The notes under the pieces were generated by a model that saw nothing but the letters and a program-made list of their open reading frames with translations, did not search any database and was not told where the DNA came from. A stretch of 35,592 nucleotides of DNA from an uncultured Porphyromonadaceae bacterium (GTDB taxonomy: Bacteria; Bacteroidota; Bacteroidia; Bacteroidales; Muribaculaceae). The stretch is from assembly GCA_947175605.1 (NCBI GenBank), contig CAMWNH010000014.1, forward strand, positions 1 to 35,592, read 5' to 3'. Position numbers and translations under genes: made by a program. This document shows positions 31,187 to 35,592 of this stretch, one piece after another (the first letter of the stretch is position 1; each line of letters opens with the position of its first letter).

Positions 31187-31731
31187 ATGAATGAATTGAT
31201 CCCAAATACCGGTAATTATAAAAACTGATAAGCTATCAAAAAACCGACGTTATCTTTCAGATAACATTCTACTTTTGCACCCATTTTCTGAACAGAGGCG
31301 ATCGAACTATAGACCAGATGATTCAGGCGGCGAGGAGCGGGAAACAAAATATTGTAGAAGGTTGCGCAGCCTCATCTACATCCGCCAAAACAGAAATCAA
31401 GCTTATCAATGTCGCAAAGGCAAGTCTAAAAGAACTGTTGGAAGATTATGAAGACTATCTTAAAACTCGAAACTATCGTAAATGGGAACGAGGGAGTCGC
31501 GAATATGAAGCAATGCGTAAAATAGGTAAAGAGCATAATGAAGCAGAGTTTTTCATGAAAATTGTATCTTCGCGTCCACCGGAGACAATTGCAAATATGG
31601 CCATAATTCTTATCAATCAAGCAGATTATTTACTTTTCAAGCAACTTCAACGCCTCGAGAGGGACTTCATCGAAAATGGAGGTTTCTCCGAACGAATGGC
31701 CTCCCTAAGGAAAAAACAGCGCGGATATTAA
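31187..31731 (+). pseudogene. Four-helix-bundle (S23/IVP-like) protein gene with -1 frameshift
   Basis: ATG at 31187 opens M-N-E-L-I-P-N-T-G-N-Y-K and then meets TGA after an A5 run (31220-31224). Reading with one extra A continues as K-L-I-S-Y-Q-K-T-D-V-I-F and runs without a stop through F-L-N-R-G-D-R-T-I-D-Q, then M-I-Q-A-A-R-S-G-K-Q-N-I-V-E-G to the stop at 31731. The restored protein would be about 181 residues, the expected size of the four-helix-bundle family related to 23S rRNA intervening-sequence proteins. An ORF starting at the internal ATG 31318 would lack the first helix. Either the gene is disrupted, expressed by slippage on the A-run, or the base count is a sequencing error. 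Family function is unknown. Confidence 0.7.
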
Positions 31732-31735
31732 CGCC

Positions 31736-31773
31736 AAAGTCCCAAAGGTCCTTAATGACCTTAAAGTCCCAAA
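31736..31773. repeat. Direct repeats with inner inverted repeat after the four-helix-bundle gene
   Basis: aaagtcccaaa occurs at 31736-31746 and 31763-31773. Between them aaggtc (31745-31750) and gacctt (31757-31762) can pair. The block starts 5 nt after the stop codon. The rest of the 31732-31943 gap holds only the next promoter. Confidence 0.5.
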
Positions 31774-31908
31774 TTTGTTGATAGTGTACTTTTCTTTCGA
31801 CTCCGCAAAGTTACGCTCCCCTACTGCCATTCTCGCCTAATTTCGACGATTCCCCACCTTTTAACATTCATTAAGCACTCGCATCCTGCTGTCATCAATT
31901 TTCTTCAC

Positions 31909-31916
31909 TATCTTTG
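31909..31916 (+). promoter_or_regulatory. -7 box of the esterase gene
   Basis: TATCTTTG at 31909-31916, with a weak CCTG at 31885-31888 (20-nt spacer). The ATG is 27 nt further on. Confidence 0.55.
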
Positions 31917-31931
31917 CACGTAAAATCCTAA

Positions 31932-33143
<1,212 letters not shown>

Positions 33144-33152
33144 TAGCTGACC

Positions 33153-35495
33153 ATGAAAAAACTAATCCTTTGCACAGCCCTTAGCAGCCTGATTATATCC
33201 GGATGCGGCGATAAGACCCCCAAACTGGGTAAAGACTCCATCGACGACGTAATCGCCGCCATGACCCTCGAGGAAAAAGCCCACCTGGTTATCGGCACCG
33301 GCATGGCCGGCTTCTCAAACGGCGACAGCGCCGTAGTTGGCGAGACACAAGCTATCGTTCCCGGTGCGGCCGGAACAACCTACCCCATCGAAAGACTGGG
33401 TATTCCCGCGATCGTCCTTGCCGACGGCCCTGCCGGTCTGCGCATAAACCCCACCCGCGAGGGCGATTCCGCAACATACTACTGCACCCACTTCCCCATC
33501 GGCACACTGCTCGCATGCACATGGGACACGACTCTCGTGTCGAAAGTCGGTGCGGCAATCGGTGATGAAGTTCTCGAATACGGTGTCGACGTACTTCTCG
33601 CCCCGGCCATGAACATCCACCGTAACCCCCTCTGCGGCCGTAACTTCGAGTACTACTCCGAGGATCCCCTCGTTGCCGGACGCATTGCCGCCGCATACGT
33701 TCGCGGTGTACAGAGCAAAGGTGTAGGCACTTCCGTGAAGCATTTTGCCGCCAACAACCAGGAAACCAACCGCATGGGCAACGACGCACAGATCAGCCCC
33801 CGTGCCATCCGCGAAATATATCTCAAGGGGTTCCAGACCACTGTGGATGAAAGCGATCCATGGACCATCATGAGCTCCTACAACCGTCTGAACGGCACAT
33901 ATACCTCTGAAAGCGAAGAACTTCTTCAGACACTTCTCCGCGACGAATGGGGCTACAAGGGCATGGTCATGACCGACTGGTTCGGCGGCTCCGATGCGGT
34001 GGCACAGATGAAAGCCGGCAACGACATGCTTCAGCCCGGCCTCCCCGCTCAATATGAAGCGATTGTAGCCGGTGTTAAGGACGGCACCCTCGATGAGGCC
34101 GTACTCGACCGCAACGTTCGTCGCATCCTTGAGCTCATCATGCGCACTCCTCGCTTCAAGGGCTACGTAGCAGGCAATAAGCCCAATCTTGAGGAACATG
34201 CCAAAGTTACTCGCACATGCGCTGCCGACGGTATGGTTCTCCTGAAAAACGATGCCTCCACCCTGCCCCTCTCAAAGGACAACAAGAAAGTAGCGCTCTA
34301 CGGCACAACCTCTTACGACTGGGTTCCCGGCGGTACAGGCAGCGGCAATGTAAACCGCGCATACACCGTGTCGCTGCTCGACGGTCTCAAGAATTCAGGT
34401 CTCGAACTCGTAGATCCCGCCCTGGAAGAGAAATACACACAGCACATTAAGGCTGAAAAGGAAAAATACCTCGCCCAGGGAAATCAGATGACCCCATTCA
34501 TCGCCGCTCCCCCGGTTGAAGAAATCAACTTCAGCGCAGCCGAACTCAACTCTCATGCAACCGATGCAGATGTAGCAATCATCACAATCGGCCGCAATTC
34601 AGGCGAATTCATCGACCGCACCACATCCGACTTCACCCTTTCTCCTGCCAACAGGAAGCTCATCAGCGATGTGACCAAGGCCTTCCATGCAAAGGGCAAG
34701 AAGGTCGTTGTAATCATGAACGTTGGCGGCGTTATCGAGACAGCCTCCTGGAAGGATCAGCCCGATGCAATCCTCTGCGCTTGGCAGGGCGGCCAGGAAG
34801 GCGGCAACTCCGTTGCCGATGTCCTCACAGGTGTCAGCTATCCCTCGGGCAAGCTCACCATGACCTTCCCCAACGCACTCGCCGACCACGCTTCTACCGC
34901 TAACTTCCCCCTTGATTTTGAGCCGGAAATCCGACTCGGCGGCAACGACGACTCCGATAAGGAACCCGTACGCACATACCACTTCACACCTTATGAAGAA
35001 GATGTTTATGTAGGCTATCGCTACTTCGACAGCTTCGACAAGGGTGTAAGCTATCCCTTCGGATATGGCCTCTCCTACACGGAATTTGAATATGGCCGGC
35101 CCACCGTGACAGAGAAGGACGGCAAGTACACCGTAAGCCTCGATGTCAAGAACATAGGCAAACGCCCCGGCCGCGAAGTCGTGCAGCTCTATGCCGCCGC
35201 CCCTGATGCCAAAGCCAACAATAAGCCTGAGAAAGAGTTGAGAGCCTTCGCCAAGACCGCAGAACTCCAGCCCGGCGAAAGCGAAACCATCAGCATGGTG
35301 TTCGACGGCAAGAATCTGGCCTCTTTCAATGAAGAGTCTTCAGAATGGGTTGTCGCCCCCGGTACATACGAGCTTCTCGTAGGCGCCTCCAGCCGCGACA
35401 TCCGCCACAAACTGGCCGTAGACGTCGAGGAGAGCCACACCCCCGTGCATCGTCTCTTCACGCCCAAAGCACAGATAAACACCCTCAAGCGCTAA
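33153..35495 (+). CDS. GH3 beta-glycosidase lipoprotein with fibronectin III-like C-terminus
   Basis: A 780-residue GH3 enzyme. The signal peptide ends in the lipobox I-S-G-C (Cys18), so it is membrane-anchored. The (beta/alpha)8 domain includes K-H-F-A-A-N-N-Q-E and the nucleophile Asp275 in V-M-T-D-W-F-G. The alpha/beta sandwich domain holds I-G-R-N-S-G-E-F-I-D-R with the likely acid/base Glu485. The C-terminal region ends with a fibronectin III-like domain (about 690-760, R-P-G-R-E-V-V-Q-L-Y). Family members are beta-glucosidases or beta-xylosidases; activity cannot be fixed from sequence, though the GH51 and CE1 neighbours favour xylan-derived oligosaccharides. It is followed by a strong terminator. 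Confidence 0.92.
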   Translation: MKKLILCTALSSLIISGCGDKTPKLGKDSIDDVIAAMTLEEKAHLVIGTGMAGFSNGDSAVVGETQAIVPGAAGTTYPIERLGIPAIVLADGPAGLRINPTREGDSATYYCTHFPIGTLLACTWDTTLVSKVGAAIGDEVLEYGVDVLLAPAMNIHRNPLCGRNFEYYSEDPLVAGRIAAAYVRGVQSKGVGTSVKHFAANNQETNRMGNDAQISPRAIREIYLKGFQTTVDESDPWTIMSSYNRLNGTYTSESEELLQTLLRDEWGYKGMVMTDWFGGSDAVAQMKAGNDMLQPGLPAQYEAIVAGVKDGTLDEAVLDRNVRRILELIMRTPRFKGYVAGNKPNLEEHAKVTRTCAADGMVLLKNDASTLPLSKDNKKVALYGTTSYDWVPGGTGSGNVNRAYTVSLLDGLKNSGLELVDPALEEKYTQHIKAEKEKYLAQGNQMTPFIAAPPVEEINFSAAELNSHATDADVAIITIGRNSGEFIDRTTSDFTLSPANRKLISDVTKAFHAKGKKVVVIMNVGGVIETASWKDQPDAILCAWQGGQEGGNSVADVLTGVSYPSGKLTMTFPNALADHASTANFPLDFEPEIRLGGNDDSDKEPVRTYHFTPYEEDVYVGYRYFDSFDKGVSYPFGYGLSYTEFEYGRPTVTEKDGKYTVSLDVKNIGKRPGREVVQLYAAAPDAKANNKPEKELRAFAKTAELQPGESETISMVFDGKNLASFNEESSEWVVAPGTYELLVGASSRDIRHKLAVDVEESHTPVHRLFTPKAQINTLKR

Positions 35496-35512
35496 TCCGC
35501 TTATAACAACCG

Positions 35513-35549
35513 AAAAAGCCGGCTCGCCGCCAAGCGTCCCGGCTTTTTT
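35513..35549 (+). terminator. Terminator after the GH3 gene
   Basis: A perfect 10-bp stem (aaaaagccgg 35513-35522; ccggcttttt 35539-35548) with a 16-nt loop that can form an inner cgc/gcg pair. The stem ends in a T6 run (35544-35549). Confidence 0.82.
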
Positions 35550-35592
35550 AGTTATGTCTCAAACCTTATCTCCCGCCTATGTTTGTACTTTT

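Noticed and set aside
31187-31773. Diversity-generating retroelement suggested by the four-helix-bundle (Avd-like) fold
   Set aside because: No reverse transcriptase and no template/variable repeat pair is present nearby.
35560-35592. Possible start of another promoter at the right edge
   Set aside because: A TACTTTT-like string is cut by the window end, so no box can be confirmed.

Overview
The window looks like a chromosomal piece of a gut Bacteroidales bacterium, most likely a Muribaculaceae-type genome; the family assignment is an inference. The grounds are an RprX/RprY two-component pair, fimbrillin lipoproteins, promoters of the Bacteroidetes type (TTTG, 19-21 nt, TAnnTTTG), almost no Shine-Dalgarno sequences, lipoproteins with acidic residues after the lipid cysteine, and a GH51/CE1/GH3 carbohydrate cluster. 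I see no tRNA, rRNA, CRISPR array, transposase or integrase.

Layout. (1) 83-4993: three co-directional, relatively AT-rich fimbrillin-family lipoprotein genes; the last two share a C-terminal module. (2) 5281-7952: rprX, rprY and a small FKBP-type isomerase, behind a consensus promoter and closed by a strong terminator. (3) 8049-15837: efflux locus A (adaptor, ATPase, two MacB/FtsX-like permeases, TolC-like protein), followed by a two-component pair whose regulator has a receiver and a Fis-type HTH but no AAA+ domain. (4) 15909-16421: thiol peroxidase tpx with an inverted repeat at its promoter. (5) 16510-19696, minus strand: formate/nitrite-type channel, B3/B4-domain protein, and a DUF6056-like membrane protein broken by a frameshift and a stop. 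(6) 19824-21466, minus strand: ECF sigma factor, putative anti-sigma membrane protein, Spy/LTXXQ-like periplasmic protein. (7) 21608-27204: efflux locus B (ATPase, two permeases, adaptor, TolC-like), divergent from the sigma operon. (8) 27519-28022: a second, stand-alone ECF-type sigma factor behind a long regulatory region. (9) 28146-35495: GH51 arabinofuranosidase, a small lipocalin-like lipoprotein with a long structured leader, a frameshifted four-helix-bundle gene, a CE1-like esterase and a GH3 glycosidase.

How they fit together. Regions 2-7 read as envelope homeostasis: two tripartite ABC export systems, one with its own two-component system and one divergent from a sigma/anti-sigma/chaperone-like operon. 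Region 9 fits breakdown of arabinoxylan-type glycans (arabinose removal, ester removal, beta-glycoside cleavage), although no SusC/SusD pair lies in the window.

The most unusual material is non-coding. Positions 30114-30576 hold a basic 47-codon minus-strand frame, a consensus promoter with a 16-bp palindrome at the likely start site, and a leader of about 250 nt that folds by eye into three nested long-range helices capped by a hairpin. Also notable are a symmetric array of TGTTACA/TGTAACA heptamers before the second sigma factor, several genes whose -7 box lies only 4-7 nt before ATG (probable leaderless mRNAs), and terminators fused to the next gene's promoter.
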